The translations under genes were made by a program, and so were the position numbers. The notes below the pieces were generated by a model. The model was not told where the DNA came from. It did no database searches and saw only the letters and a list, made by a program, of their open reading frames with translations. Below are positions 50,216 to 59,600 of a stretch of DNA of 64,000 nt, in pieces (the stretch's first letter is position 1; each line of letters opens with the position of its first letter). The DNA lies in the NCBI RefSeq assembly GCF_018130765.1, contig NZ_JAFCJZ010000030.1, positions 31,534 to 95,533 of the forward strand, written 5' to 3'. Source of the stretch: Bradyrhizobium iriomotense. GTDB taxonomy: Bacteria; Pseudomonadota; Alphaproteobacteria; Rhizobiales; Xanthobacteraceae.

Positions 50216-51072
50216 GATTGGGTGCCCCATTTCTGGACGGTGTTCCGCTCGATGGCGCGGAAGATCAGGTTCTCGACAAAGAGCCCGATGATGATCACCG
50301 TCAAGAGGCCTGCGAAGACCGCAGGTATGTCGAGGAGATTGCGGTTCTCGAAGATGAACCAGCCGAGCCCGCCTTGGCCCGAGGACACGCCGAACACCAG
50401 CTCGGCTGCGATCAGCGTGCGCCATGCAAAGGCCCAGCCGATCTTGAGGCCAGTGAGGATCGAGCCGAAGGCGGCGGGGATGAGGATCTTGGCGACGTAA
50501 GGCAGGCCACGCAGGCCGTAATTGCGCCCGACCATGCGCAGCGTGTTGGACACGCTCTTGAAGCCGGAATGAGTGTTGAGCGCGACCGGCCACAGCACCG
50601 AATGGATCAGCACGAAGACGAGGCTGCCATTGCCGAGGCCGAACCAGATCAGCGCCAGCGGCAGCAGCGCGATCGCCGGCAGCGGGTTGAACATCGCCGT
50701 GACCGTCTCGAGGAAATCGGTGCCGATCCGGGTCGAGATCGCGAGGATCGTGAAGATCGCAGCCAGCACGATGCCGGCCGAATAGCCCATGAACAGGACC
50801 TTTAGCGAGGTCCAGGCACGCATGGGAATGGTGCCGTCCTTGACGCGGTCGTAGAGCGTGGCGATCGTGTCATGCAAGGTCGGAAACAGCAGCGGATTGT
50901 CGAGCGTGACGCCGTAGGCTTCCCAGACCGCCGCCAGGAACAGGATGATGACGGTCTTGCGGACAAAACCGTCGTTCCAGAGCAACTCGGCCACGCTCAG
51001 CTTGCGCTCGACCTCATCCGCGCCGCTGGCGGCAACAGGCGCATCACGCAGCAATATTCTCGCTTCGCCCAT
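50212..51072 (-). CDS. ABC transporter permease (NitT/TauT type)
   Basis: I prefer the ATG at 51072 (286 aa), with AAGGAG seven bases upstream. A TTG at 51087 overlaps the ATPase stop and is less likely. The protein has six predicted membrane segments and the inner-membrane component loop (EAA-like) in NTLRMVGRNYGLRGLPYVAKILIPAAFGSILTGLKI. It is coupled with the dehydratase gene by a four-base overlap. With the ATPase and binding-protein genes upstream it forms a SsuABC/TauABC-like importer. Confidence 0.92.
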   Translation of the reverse strand: MGEARILLRDAPVAASGADEVERKLSVAELLWNDGFVRKTVIILFLAAVWEAYGVTLDNPLLFPTLHDTIATLYDRVKDGTIPMRAWTSLKVLFMGYSAGIVLAAIFTILAISTRIGTDFLETVTAMFNPLPAIALLPLALIWFGLGNGSLVFVLIHSVLWPVALNTHSGFKSVSNTLRMVGRNYGLRGLPYVAKILIPAAFGSILTGLKIGWAFAWRTLIAAELVFGVSSGQGGLGWFIFENRNLLDIPAVFAGLLTVIIIGLFVENLIFRAIERNTVQKWGTQS

Positions 51073-51083
51073 GAGAGGCTCCT

Positions 51084-51845
51084 TCAATGCGCGGTGGCTT
51101 CGCCGGCGAACAGGAGATCGTGGATCTCCTTCTCCAGCCGGCCGGCGCTGCCGTCTTCATTGGAGACCTTGTCGACATCGACCACCTCGGCCTTGACGCG
51201 GCCGGGATGCGGCGACAGCAACAGGATGCGGTTGCCGATGCGAATCGCTTCCGCGATCGAATGGGTCACGAACAGCACGGTGAATTTGGTCTCGCTCCAG
51301 AGCTGGAGCAATTCGTCCTGGCAGGTCCGGCGCGTCAGCGCGTCGAGCGCAGCGAACGGCTCGTCCATCAGCAGAATGTCCGGCTCCATCGCCATGCCGC
51401 GCGCGATCGCGACGCGCTGCTTCATGCCGCCGGACAGCGTGTGCGGATAGGCGTCGACCACGCGGGTGAGACCAACCTTCTCGATATAGGCCCGCGCCTT
51501 CGCCTCGGCGTCCTTGCGCGACAGTTTGCGCGCGGTGAGCAGCGGAAACATGACGTTGGCAAGCACGCTCTTCCAGGGCAGGAGCTGGTCGAACTCCTGG
51601 AAGATCATCATGCGATCCGCGCCGGGGCCGTGGATCTCACGATCGCCGATCGTCATGCGGCCTTCGCTCGGGCTCATGTAGCCGCCGACGGCCTTGAGCA
51701 GGGTCGACTTGCCGCAGCCGGACGGCCCGAGCAGCACGAAGCGGTCGGACTTGTCGACGGTGAAACTCACCCTTTCCGTGGCGGTGACGACAGCGCTGGA
51801 GGTCTTGTAGCGCAGCGTCACGCCGCTGACGTCGAGCAGTGCCAT
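51084..51845 (-). CDS. ABC transporter ATPase (NitT/TauT type)
   Basis: The 253-aa product has Walker A (GPSGCGKST), the ABC signature LSGGMKQRVAIARGMAMEPDILLMDEPFAALD with Walker B, and the switch His in VTHSIAEAI. The ATG overlaps the stop of the binding-protein gene (TGATGG). It energises the permease encoded immediately downstream. The resemblance is to the SsuB/TauB/NrtD group. Confidence 0.94.
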   Translation of the reverse strand: MALLDVSGVTLRYKTSSAVVTATERVSFTVDKSDRFVLLGPSGCGKSTLLKAVGGYMSPSEGRMTIGDREIHGPGADRMMIFQEFDQLLPWKSVLANVMFPLLTARKLSRKDAEAKARAYIEKVGLTRVVDAYPHTLSGGMKQRVAIARGMAMEPDILLMDEPFAALDALTRRTCQDELLQLWSETKFTVLFVTHSIAEAIRIGNRILLLSPHPGRVKAEVVDVDKVSNEDGSAGRLEKEIHDLLFAGEATAH

Positions 51846-52861
51846 CAGTTGCCCTTCAGGTCATGCGCGACGGGAAGATAATAGTCCGTCCAGGCCTTGG
51901 GCTGGTTCTTCAGCGTGCCGGTCTTGAACAGATGTGCGGCGAATTTCATCGTGCCCTGCGGCTCGAGATTCCACTCCATCATGCCGGGTTCTTTCAGCAG
52001 ATCGAGCAGCTCCTCGACCGAGGTCTTGTCGCCGGTGATCTCCTTGTAGATCTCGACCGCCTGCTTGGTGTCGCTGCGGATCAGATCCTGCGCTTCCTTG
52101 GTCGCGTCGCGCACGGCCTGGATGATCTTCGGATTGGCGTCGGCGAATTTGGTCGTGGTGAAGAACTGCGCCTGGCTGAGCGGACCGCCCATCACGTCAG
52201 GCGAGTTCAGCACGACATGCGCGCCCGGCACGTTCTTCAGCTCCAGGAACGTGAACGGCGGGATCGAGAAGTGGTTGTGCACCTCGTGCTTGGGATTGGC
52301 GAGCGCCGCATAGGCGTCGGGATGACCGAGCTGCACGGTGTTGGCATCGAGCTTCGACCATTGGTCGGCGCCGAAGGCTTCAGCCGCCGCGATCTGCAGC
52401 ACGATCGCCTGTGTCGAAACCTTCACCGTCGGCACCGCGATCTTGTCGCTGGGGCCGAAATCCTTGATCGACTTGATGTTGGCGTCGCGGCTGATCAGCG
52501 TCATCGGCTGCGCCGAGGTCGCGACGATGCCCTTCACGCCGCCGCGGGTGCGGTCCCACAGCAGCAGCAGATTGCCGGTGCCGGTGTTGAGGATATCGAC
52601 ACCCCCCGCGAGCAGCGCATCGGTCTGCGCGCCGCCGCCGGAGAAGGTGATCCATTTGGTGGTGACGCCCGCCACGCCAAGCGAAGCCGCGTGCTTCTCG
52701 ATCAGCTTCTGCTTCTCCATGATGTGGCTCGGCATGTAGAAAATGCCGGGCTGGCGCGACAGCGCGATCTCGGATTTCTGCTGGGCGTGCGCCGCGGGCG
52801 CGAAAAGTGCGGCGGCGATCACGGCGGCGGCCGCAAGCTTGCTGCGAAGATGATCGATCAT
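51845..52861 (-). CDS. ABC transporter substrate-binding protein (NMT1/SsuA-like)
   Basis: From the ATG at 52861 (GGAGG twelve bases upstream) the product is 338 aa with a signal peptide (AAAAVIAAALFAPAAHAQ). The mature protein is an NMT1/THI5/SsuA-like periplasmic binding fold: SRQPGIFYMPSHIMEKQKLIEKHA, GGVDILNTGTGNLLLLWDRTRGG, and PSDKIAVPTVKVSTQAIVLQI. Ligands of such proteins are small oxyanions, sulfonates, pyrimidines or carboxylates. The operon with sugar-acid enzymes points to a carboxylate. It is the first gene of the operon, opposite a GntR gene. Confidence 0.9.
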   Translation of the reverse strand: MIDHLRSKLAAAAVIAAALFAPAAHAQQKSEIALSRQPGIFYMPSHIMEKQKLIEKHAASLGVAGVTTKWITFSGGGAQTDALLAGGVDILNTGTGNLLLLWDRTRGGVKGIVATSAQPMTLISRDANIKSIKDFGPSDKIAVPTVKVSTQAIVLQIAAAEAFGADQWSKLDANTVQLGHPDAYAALANPKHEVHNHFSIPPFTFLELKNVPGAHVVLNSPDVMGGPLSQAQFFTTTKFADANPKIIQAVRDATKEAQDLIRSDTKQAVEIYKEITGDKTSVEELLDLLKEPGMMEWNLEPQGTMKFAAHLFKTGTLKNQPKAWTDYYLPVAHDLKGN

Positions 52862-52907
52862 TGTTGTGTGTTTCCTCCGGGTGCGCGTCGTGCAGCGTTG
52901 ACCCTGC

Positions 52908-52933
52908 TGATGCACTAATATATTAGTGCATCA
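52908..52933. promoter_or_regulatory. 26-bp perfect palindrome, probable GntR operator
   Basis: tgatgcactaata is followed directly by its exact reverse complement tattagtgcatca, centred between 52920 and 52921. It lies in the 97-bp spacer between the binding-protein and GntR starts and would cover both promoters. A site of this length and symmetry next to a GntR regulator gene is the likely operator. Confidence 0.85.
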
Positions 52934-52958
52934 AAGGCAAGCCCGCGGGACCCGACAT

Positions 52959-53672
52959 ATGGAAGCAGCCCATACCGCGCCGCGCGCGACGTCACGACCC
53001 GCCCGGCTCGACCGCGCCCGCCAGGCCGCGCCGCAGGTGTTCGAGCGGCTGCGCAACGCGATCATCGCCCTGGAGCTGCCGCCGGGTGCGCCGCTGTCAC
53101 GCGCCGAGCTCGCCGGCCAGTTCGGCGTCAGCTCGACCCCGGTGCGCGATGCCCTGATGCGGCTCGAAGAAGAGGGCCTGGTCGACGTCTTTCCGCAGCA
53201 CGCAACCGTGGTCAGCCGGATCGACATCAGCCGCGCCCAGCAGGCGCATTTCCTGCGCCAGGCGCTGGAGCTGGAGATCGTGCGGCTGCTGGCCGAACAG
53301 CACGATGAAGCCCTGGTCATCCGCCTCGACCACGCCATCGCACTCCAGCAGCAATTCGCCAAAGCCGGCGAGTTCGAGGCCTTCATGGCCGCCGACAACG
53401 AGTTTCACGCCCAGCTTTATGCGGCCGCCGACAAGCAGGATCTGTGGGCGCTGGTGCGCAGCCGCAGCGGCCATATCGACCGGCTGCGCCGGCTGCATTT
53501 GCCCTCACCCGGCAAAGCCCAGAACATCGTGCGCCACCACAGGCTGATCACGCGCGCGATCGAGGCGGCAGATGCCGATGCCGCGCAACAGCATCTGCGG
53601 AAGCATCTGTCGGGCACGCTGAGCGAGCTCGACAAGATCCGGAGCCGCCACCCGGAGTACTTGACCGATTGA
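52959..53672 (+). CDS. GntR-family regulator (FCD/FadR subgroup)
   Basis: The ATG at 52959 is preferred (237 aa); the frame starts earlier at a GTG at 52926 but this lies inside the operator palindrome. The N-terminal winged helix (QVFERLRNAIIALELPPGAPLSRAELAGQFGVSSTPVRDALMRLEEEGLV) is the GntR signature. The C-terminal helical FCD domain has the expected acidic and His ligand positions (DNEFHAQLYAAAD, HHRLITRAIEAAD). It probably represses the divergent transporter operon until the substrate or an intermediate binds. Confidence 0.93.
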   Translation: MEAAHTAPRATSRPARLDRARQAAPQVFERLRNAIIALELPPGAPLSRAELAGQFGVSSTPVRDALMRLEEEGLVDVFPQHATVVSRIDISRAQQAHFLRQALELEIVRLLAEQHDEALVIRLDHAIALQQQFAKAGEFEAFMAADNEFHAQLYAAADKQDLWALVRSRSGHIDRLRRLHLPSPGKAQNIVRHHRLITRAIEAADADAAQQHLRKHLSGTLSELDKIRSRHPEYLTD

Positions 53673-55853
53673 TCAGGCGGCGTAGCCGCCGCTGCGCCGT
53701 TCCGGCCCGCGATAATCGGCATCGTCGCCGTCGCGGCGGTCCATCGGACCGGTGCGCAGCCTGACGAAGAAGGCCTGGACCTCGCTGGCGAGGCGTTCGG
53801 CCGCTCCCGAAACCTGGTTCGCGGCCCCCATCACGTCGTCGGCCGAGCGGTTGGTTTCCGCGATGGCGCCGGAGACGGTGCCGATGCTGGTTGCCAGCGT
53901 CTGCGTTCCCGACGCCGCCATCTGGACGTTCTGCGAAATCTCCCGCGTCGCCGCGCCCTGCTCCTCCACGGCGCTGGCAATCGCCGCGGTCACCTCGTCG
54001 ATCCGGCGCATGGCGGTTGCGACCTCCTTGACCGAGGCGACCGCGCTGCCGGTCGAGTTCTGGATCGCGGCAATGTGCTGGACGATCTCCTGCGTCGCAT
54101 TGCGGGTCTGGTCGGCCAGCGCCTTGACCTCGGACGCGACCACGGCAAAGCCGCGACCGGACTCGCCGGCGCGCGCGGCCTCGATCGTGGCGTTGAGCGC
54201 CAAGAGGTTGGTCTGGGCCGCGATGGCCTGGATCAGGTCAACCACCGAGCTGATGCTCTGCGCGGCTTGCGCGAGACCCTCGATCTCGCTCTCCGAGCGC
54301 GCGGTCACCTCGCCTGCGGAGCGCACGGTCTTGTTGGACAGTTCGATCTGCCGGCCGATCTCGACGATGGAGCTTGCGAGCTGCTCGGCCGCCGCGGCAA
54401 CGGTCTGGACGTTGACCGCGGTCTGTTCGGAAGCGGTCGCTGCGGACGCTGCCTGGCTCGTCGCATGGTTGGCAATGCCGCCGAGGCTCTCTGCGGTCTG
54501 CCGCATGGTGCCCGCATTCTCGCCGACCAGCGCGAGCAGGTCGCGCGAGGTCGCGCGAAAGTCCTCGACTGCGTCCTCCATGTTGCGGTTGGCCGCTTCG
54601 CGCGCCTCCGCCTCGCGCGCGAGAGACGCCGCCGCCTGCTGCTGGGCGATCACATTGTCGCGGAATTTGGCCACCGCCTGCGAGACCACGCCGATCTCGT
54701 CGCCGCGCTCGGCCGTCCTGAATTCGACACTGGTGTCGCCGCCGGACAGGCGCGCGGAATCGCCCACCAGCTCGACGATCGGACGGGTGATGGAGCGCGC
54801 AACCAGGATCGCAATCACTGTGGCGAGCGCAAGCGCCGCGGCGAGCAGGATCCATTGCAGCAGCAGCAATCTCTCGACCGCGTCGGCCACGCTGCGGGCG
54901 TCGTCGGCGAGCTTCGACTGCTGGTCGCTCTTGAGACCGCCGGAGCGCTTGCCATCGGCGTCCTTGCGACCATCGAGCAAATCGAGGATGCGGGCCGCGC
55001 GCGGCGCGGCCTCGGTGGACAGGATGAAGACCGGCGTATTCCATTGCGGCGTCTGGCGGATTGCGAAGATCTTCTGCGGCAGCGGGGTGAAGGCCTCGTT
55101 CGCCTTGACGATGGCCCGGTAAGCGGTCGCCTGCCGTTCGGTGAGCAGATCGGCCTGAGTGCCGACCGATGCGAGCGCGGCCCTGAAGGTCGCCAGCGGC
55201 TTTTCGAATTTGTCACGATCGGCCGCCTCGCCCGAGGCCACGTACAGGCGCAATTGCGATCCCGCGGCAGCAAGATTGCCGCGCACATCGGCAAAGGTCT
55301 TGAGCAGGCGCTTGCGCTGCGGCGTCGCCTCCAGCGCCTCCTCCTCATCGATCATCGCGGTGATCTCGGCGAACATGGTCGCGATCAGCGGCGCGGCCTC
55401 TTTCGCCAGGAGCTCGCTCGCCGGATAGGCCGATGGAGTGAAGGCGGCGAGCTCGGCCTTGTCCTGGGCCTGGCGGAATTCCGCCATCAGCGCCCTGGCC
55501 TCGCTCCAATTGGTCTTGTTCTGGGAGCTGGAAAAGCCCTCCGCCATACGGTCGACTGCGGCGGCGGTGCGATCCAGCTCGGCCCAGACGGCGGCCCGGT
55601 CGCGCTTGCCCTGCGCATCGCCCGTCAGCAGATAGCCGCGCAGCGTCGAAAGCGTGGAATAGAGATTGCCGACGAGTTCCGTGCTCGCGATCGCGACCGG
55701 CGCACGCTGGTCCACGACCGCCCTGATCCGCGACGAAATGTCCGAGACGGCGGCAACGGTGTAGATCACGGTCGCCGCGAGCAGAGTACAGATCAATGCA
55801 AAGCCGCCAAGCAGCCGGGTGCGAATTCCGGTGTTCGCGATCGATTTGAACAT
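53673..55853 (-). CDS. Methyl-accepting chemotaxis protein
   Basis: This 726-aa MCP has TM1 (LLGGFALICTLLAATVIYTVA), a long periplasmic four-helix-type sensor (about 35-325), TM2 (LLLLQWILLAAALALATVIAILVA), a HAMP domain (about 350-400) and a signalling hairpin with VVASEVKALADQTRNATQEI, the conserved tip sequence. The C-terminus ends GPERRSGGYAA, with no clear CheR-tethering pentapeptide. Its stop adjoins the GntR stop with no gap. The che operon at the right end of the window could be its signalling partner. Confidence 0.93.
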   Translation of the reverse strand: MFKSIANTGIRTRLLGGFALICTLLAATVIYTVAAVSDISSRIRAVVDQRAPVAIASTELVGNLYSTLSTLRGYLLTGDAQGKRDRAAVWAELDRTAAAVDRMAEGFSSSQNKTNWSEARALMAEFRQAQDKAELAAFTPSAYPASELLAKEAAPLIATMFAEITAMIDEEEALEATPQRKRLLKTFADVRGNLAAAGSQLRLYVASGEAADRDKFEKPLATFRAALASVGTQADLLTERQATAYRAIVKANEAFTPLPQKIFAIRQTPQWNTPVFILSTEAAPRAARILDLLDGRKDADGKRSGGLKSDQQSKLADDARSVADAVERLLLLQWILLAAALALATVIAILVARSITRPIVELVGDSARLSGGDTSVEFRTAERGDEIGVVSQAVAKFRDNVIAQQQAAASLAREAEAREAANRNMEDAVEDFRATSRDLLALVGENAGTMRQTAESLGGIANHATSQAASAATASEQTAVNVQTVAAAAEQLASSIVEIGRQIELSNKTVRSAGEVTARSESEIEGLAQAAQSISSVVDLIQAIAAQTNLLALNATIEAARAGESGRGFAVVASEVKALADQTRNATQEIVQHIAAIQNSTGSAVASVKEVATAMRRIDEVTAAIASAVEEQGAATREISQNVQMAASGTQTLATSIGTVSGAIAETNRSADDVMGAANQVSGAAERLASEVQAFFVRLRTGPMDRRDGDDADYRGPERRSGGYAA

Positions 55854-56246
55854 GAGAGGTCTCGTGCTGATGGCCGGTTGAAGTGGCGGCCTGGTCGGAT
55901 GCCAGAGTGCGAAAATGAAATGCGCGAAATACTGATACGGAAACCATCGGAGATTGTAGTCTGCGGCCTTTAATCCATAGTGAAGGCCAGGGTTCCGTAC
56001 AACTACGGCGAGCGAAATATCTCTCGTTTCTGAAATGGGTTACGGTATTTGGAACCAGAGTACGCATTCATATGCACGCAAGAGTGCGTATGCTGTGCAA
56101 GGCATTGCCTCCCGGCGCGCCAGGAATGGCAATCGCAGCAAACGCGAGGCGCTTGCGGCGCAGACAGAATCCGCGCAACAATTTCGCATTTGTTGCTTTG
56201 ATTTGAGGTCGCTGGAACGTCCCATCCGACCCGGAGGATTTCAGAC
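55854..56246. other. Intergenic, no gene supported
   Basis: About 390 bp between two divergent signalling genes, AT-richer than the flanks. A short inverted repeat (acgcaagagtgcgt, about 56078-56091) is present. GGAGG at 56231-56235 serves the next gene. I see no clear promoter hexamers. Confidence 0.45.
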
Positions 56247-56666
56247 GTGGCCAACATCCTGATCGTGGATGACGACCCGGCCGTGCAGATCACGATCCGG
56301 CTGCTTCTGGAGAGAGCCGGCCATCACGTCACGGTCGCCGGCGATGGCCGCAAGGGGCTTGCGCTGTTCGAGGCGAGCCCCTTCGATCTGCTGTTTCTCG
56401 ACATCTTCATGCCGGGCATGGATGGGCTGGAGACGATGCGCCACATCCGGGCGCTGGCCCCGGCCATTCCGATCATCGTCATTTCCGGGCGCTCGATCAC
56501 GCCCGACGCCTATGCGGAACCGGATTTCCTGAAAATGGCGACCAAGCTCGGCGCAGTGGCGAGCCTTCAGAAGCCGTTCCGGCCCGACGCGCTGCTCGCC
56601 GCGGTCGACAGCTGCCTGAAGGCGGGCGAGCCGGAAGAATCCGATGTCAACTCCGGCCGCCGATGA
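56247..56666 (+). CDS. Stand-alone response-regulator receiver
   Basis: The GTG at 56247 is preceded by GGAGGATT. The 139-aa product is one receiver domain: ILIVDDDPAVQ acidic pocket, the phosphoacceptor Asp in LLFLDIFMPGMDG, Ser in VISGRS and Lys in LQKPF. There is no output domain. It overlaps the start of the hybrid kinase gene by 23 bases, so the two are made together and probably work in one relay. Confidence 0.93.
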   Translation: MANILIVDDDPAVQITIRLLLERAGHHVTVAGDGRKGLALFEASPFDLLFLDIFMPGMDGLETMRHIRALAPAIPIIVISGRSITPDAYAEPDFLKMATKLGAVASLQKPFRPDALLAAVDSCLKAGEPEESDVNSGRR

Positions 56667-59600
56667 CGAGCCCCTCCTCTCTGCACTGGACCGGAGCAGG
56701 CGCGGCCGTCCGGCAAGTCCTGCGAACATCCGCATGACGCTCGCAACGCGGCTGGCCATCGCGATGATCCTGCTGGTGGCGGTGACCGTGGCCGCCGTCG
56801 GCTGGCTGGGCTATCGCAACATCACACAAGCGGTCATTCCGCGCGTCCTGGAGCGGGTCGAGGCCCAGTCACGCCTGCTGGCCACCAATCTCGAATCCTA
56901 CGTTGCCGGCGCTCGCGGCGATTTGACCGGCTATCGCTCCGCCGCAGCCATCAACGGCCTGATCCGCGCCCACCTCGGTGGAGGCATTGACGCTTCCGAC
57001 GGCGTTTCGGAGCAAACCTGGCGCGAGCGCATCGCGGCGCGGCTCGTAGCCGAGATCGAGGCCAAGCCCAGCTATGCGCAGTTTCGCATCATCGGTCTCG
57101 ACGATAACCAGCGCGAGCTGGTCCGCGTCGATCGCTCCGGCCCGAATGGAACGGTACGGATCGTCCCCGACAGCGAACTGGAGCACAAGAGCGAGCGAAC
57201 CTATTTTCAGGAAACGATACGGCTGGCACCCGGCGAGATTTACGTCTCGCCCATCGAGCTTGCCACCCGCCAGGGCGGGACGACGGGCCTCCACATTCCG
57301 ACTCTTCGCATCGCGATGCCCCTGTTCACGTCGGACGGCAAGCCGTTCGGGATCGTCATCGCCAATATCGACATGCGTCCGGCGCTCGACCGCGTCCGCT
57401 CGACCACGAGTTCGGGAGGAGAGATATACGTCGTGAATTCGCGCGGCGACTATCTCGTCCATCCCGACCGCACGCGGGAATTCGGCTCGCTGCGCGGCCA
57501 TCCCTCCGACTGGCGCAAGGACTTTCCATTCTTCGCGGCGCTGGCTGGCTCGCCGGACGTGGCCACGCGGCTCACAACCGATGAGTCAGGCCGGCCGAGC
57601 GGCGCGGCGATCGCGCCGACGCTGCTCGCGGGCAAGGAATGGGTCGCCATCATCGTGACCATTCCCCCGTCCGTCTTCGGTCGCGTGCCGGCCGCCATTC
57701 AAAAGACGTCCCTTCTCGTCGGCATCCTTGCCGTGCTCGCCGCAGCCTTGCTCGCGGTGCTGCTGGCGCGCACATTGACCCGTCCGATCGGGCGCCTGAC
57801 CGCGGCGGTGGAGGCAATCGGCAGCGGGCGGCCTGCGGACATTCCCGTCGATGCGAGCGGGGAGACCGGCGTGCTGGCGCGGGCTTTTGCCCGGATGGTC
57901 GAGGAGACGCAGGCGAAGACGGCCGCGCTCGAACGCGAGGTCCGGGAGCATCGCCGCACCGAGGCGGCACGAAGCCATCATGCGGCGCGCGAGCAATTGT
58001 TCAGCGCGGCCGTCGAATCATCCGACGATGCGATCGTCATGCAATCGCTCGATGCCGTCATCACGGGCTGGAATCCCGCCGCCGAACGACTCTATGGCTA
58101 TGCAGCGAGCGAAGCGATCGGGCAATCCACTGCGATCATCGTGCCGCCCGACCGCCGCGAGCAAGGCAAGGACATTCTGCTACGGATAGCCCGGGGCGAG
58201 CCGATCGAGCGCTTCGAGACGGTGCGGCTGCGCAAGGATGGCACGCCGGTCGAAATCTCGCTCAGCCTTTCGCCGATCAGGGGCGCCACCGGCGAGATCA
58301 TCGGCGCCTCCGGCTCGGCGCGCCGCCTCACCGACGCGCGGCGGACCGAGCGGGCGCTGCAGCAGCAGCTCGAGGAGCGGCGACAGCTTTTCGACGCCTC
58401 GCAGGACCTGATCATGATCATGGACTCGCGCGGCCATGTCGTGCAGATCAGCCCGAGCTGCGAGGCCATTCTCGGCTACCGGCCCGACGAGATGATCGGC
58501 TACAGCGGTGCGGATTTCATCCATCCCTCGCATCTCGAGCGATCCCGCGAGGACATGCGCGCGCTCAGGCGCGGCGAGCACCCGAAGCTCGCCGACACCC
58601 GCTGCTTCCACAAGGACAGGCGCGAGGTCTGGCTGTCCTGGCTCGGCAACTGGTCCGACCAGGCCAAGCGCTTCTTCTTCGTCGGGCGCGACATGACCGA
58701 GGCGAGGCTCGCGGAAGAATCCCTGCGCGAGAGCGAGCAGCTCGCACGCAACATCGTCGAGACCGCGCTCGACGCCTTCGTCCAGACCGACGAGCGCAGC
58801 ATCATCCTGAACTGGAGCTCGCGGGCCGAAGAGCTGTTCGGCTGGCGCCGCGACGAAGCGCTGGGCCGGAGCTCGATCGACCTCATCGTCGCTCCCTTTG
58901 AGCGCGAGAGGGTCAGGGAAGGCCTTGTGCGCTTCCTCGATTCCAGGGACGGCCAGATGCTCAACCGCCGCCGCGAGCTGATGTGCTGCCGCCGCGACGG
59001 CAAGGAATTCAGGGCCGAGCTGAGCGTCACGGCACTGAAGCGTCGCGAGGGTATCCTGTTCAACGTCTTCTACCGCGACCTCACCGACAAGATCGCGTCC
59101 GAGGAGCGCGTCCGTCACGCCGAGAAGATGGAGGCCGTCGGCCAGCTCACCGGCGGCGTGGCGCACGACTTCAACAACATCCTCACCGTGATTACCGGGA
59201 CGATCGAAATCCTCGCCGACGCGGTGGCCAAGGAGCCGGAGCTTGCGGCGATCACCAGGATGATCGACGAGGCGGCCGGACGCGGCGCCGAGCTGACCCA
59301 GCACCTGCTGGCGTTTGCGCGCAAGCAGCCGCTGCAACCGCGCGAGATCGACATCAACTCGCTGATCATCGATACCGCAAAGCTGCTGCGGCCGACGCTG
59401 GGCGAGCAGATCCAGATCGAATCGGTGTTCGAGGACGAGAGCTGCATCGCGATCGTCGATCCCAACCAGCTCACCACCGCGATCCTCAACCTCGCGCTCA
59501 ATGCCCGCGATGCCATGCCGGGCGGCGGCAAGCTGATCGTGGAGACGGGCACCGCCTATCTCGACGAGGTCTATGCCAGCGTCAACGACGTCCGGCCCGG

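Noticed and set aside
48350..50500. 716-codon plus-strand open frame
   Set aside because: Antisense to the dehydratase gene; Arg/Asp/Gly-rich shadow.
52926..52958. GTG start for the GntR gene
   Set aside because: It lies inside the 26-bp operator palindrome; the ATG at 52959 fits better.
54075..55973. 632-codon plus-strand open frame
   Set aside because: Antisense to the chemoreceptor gene.
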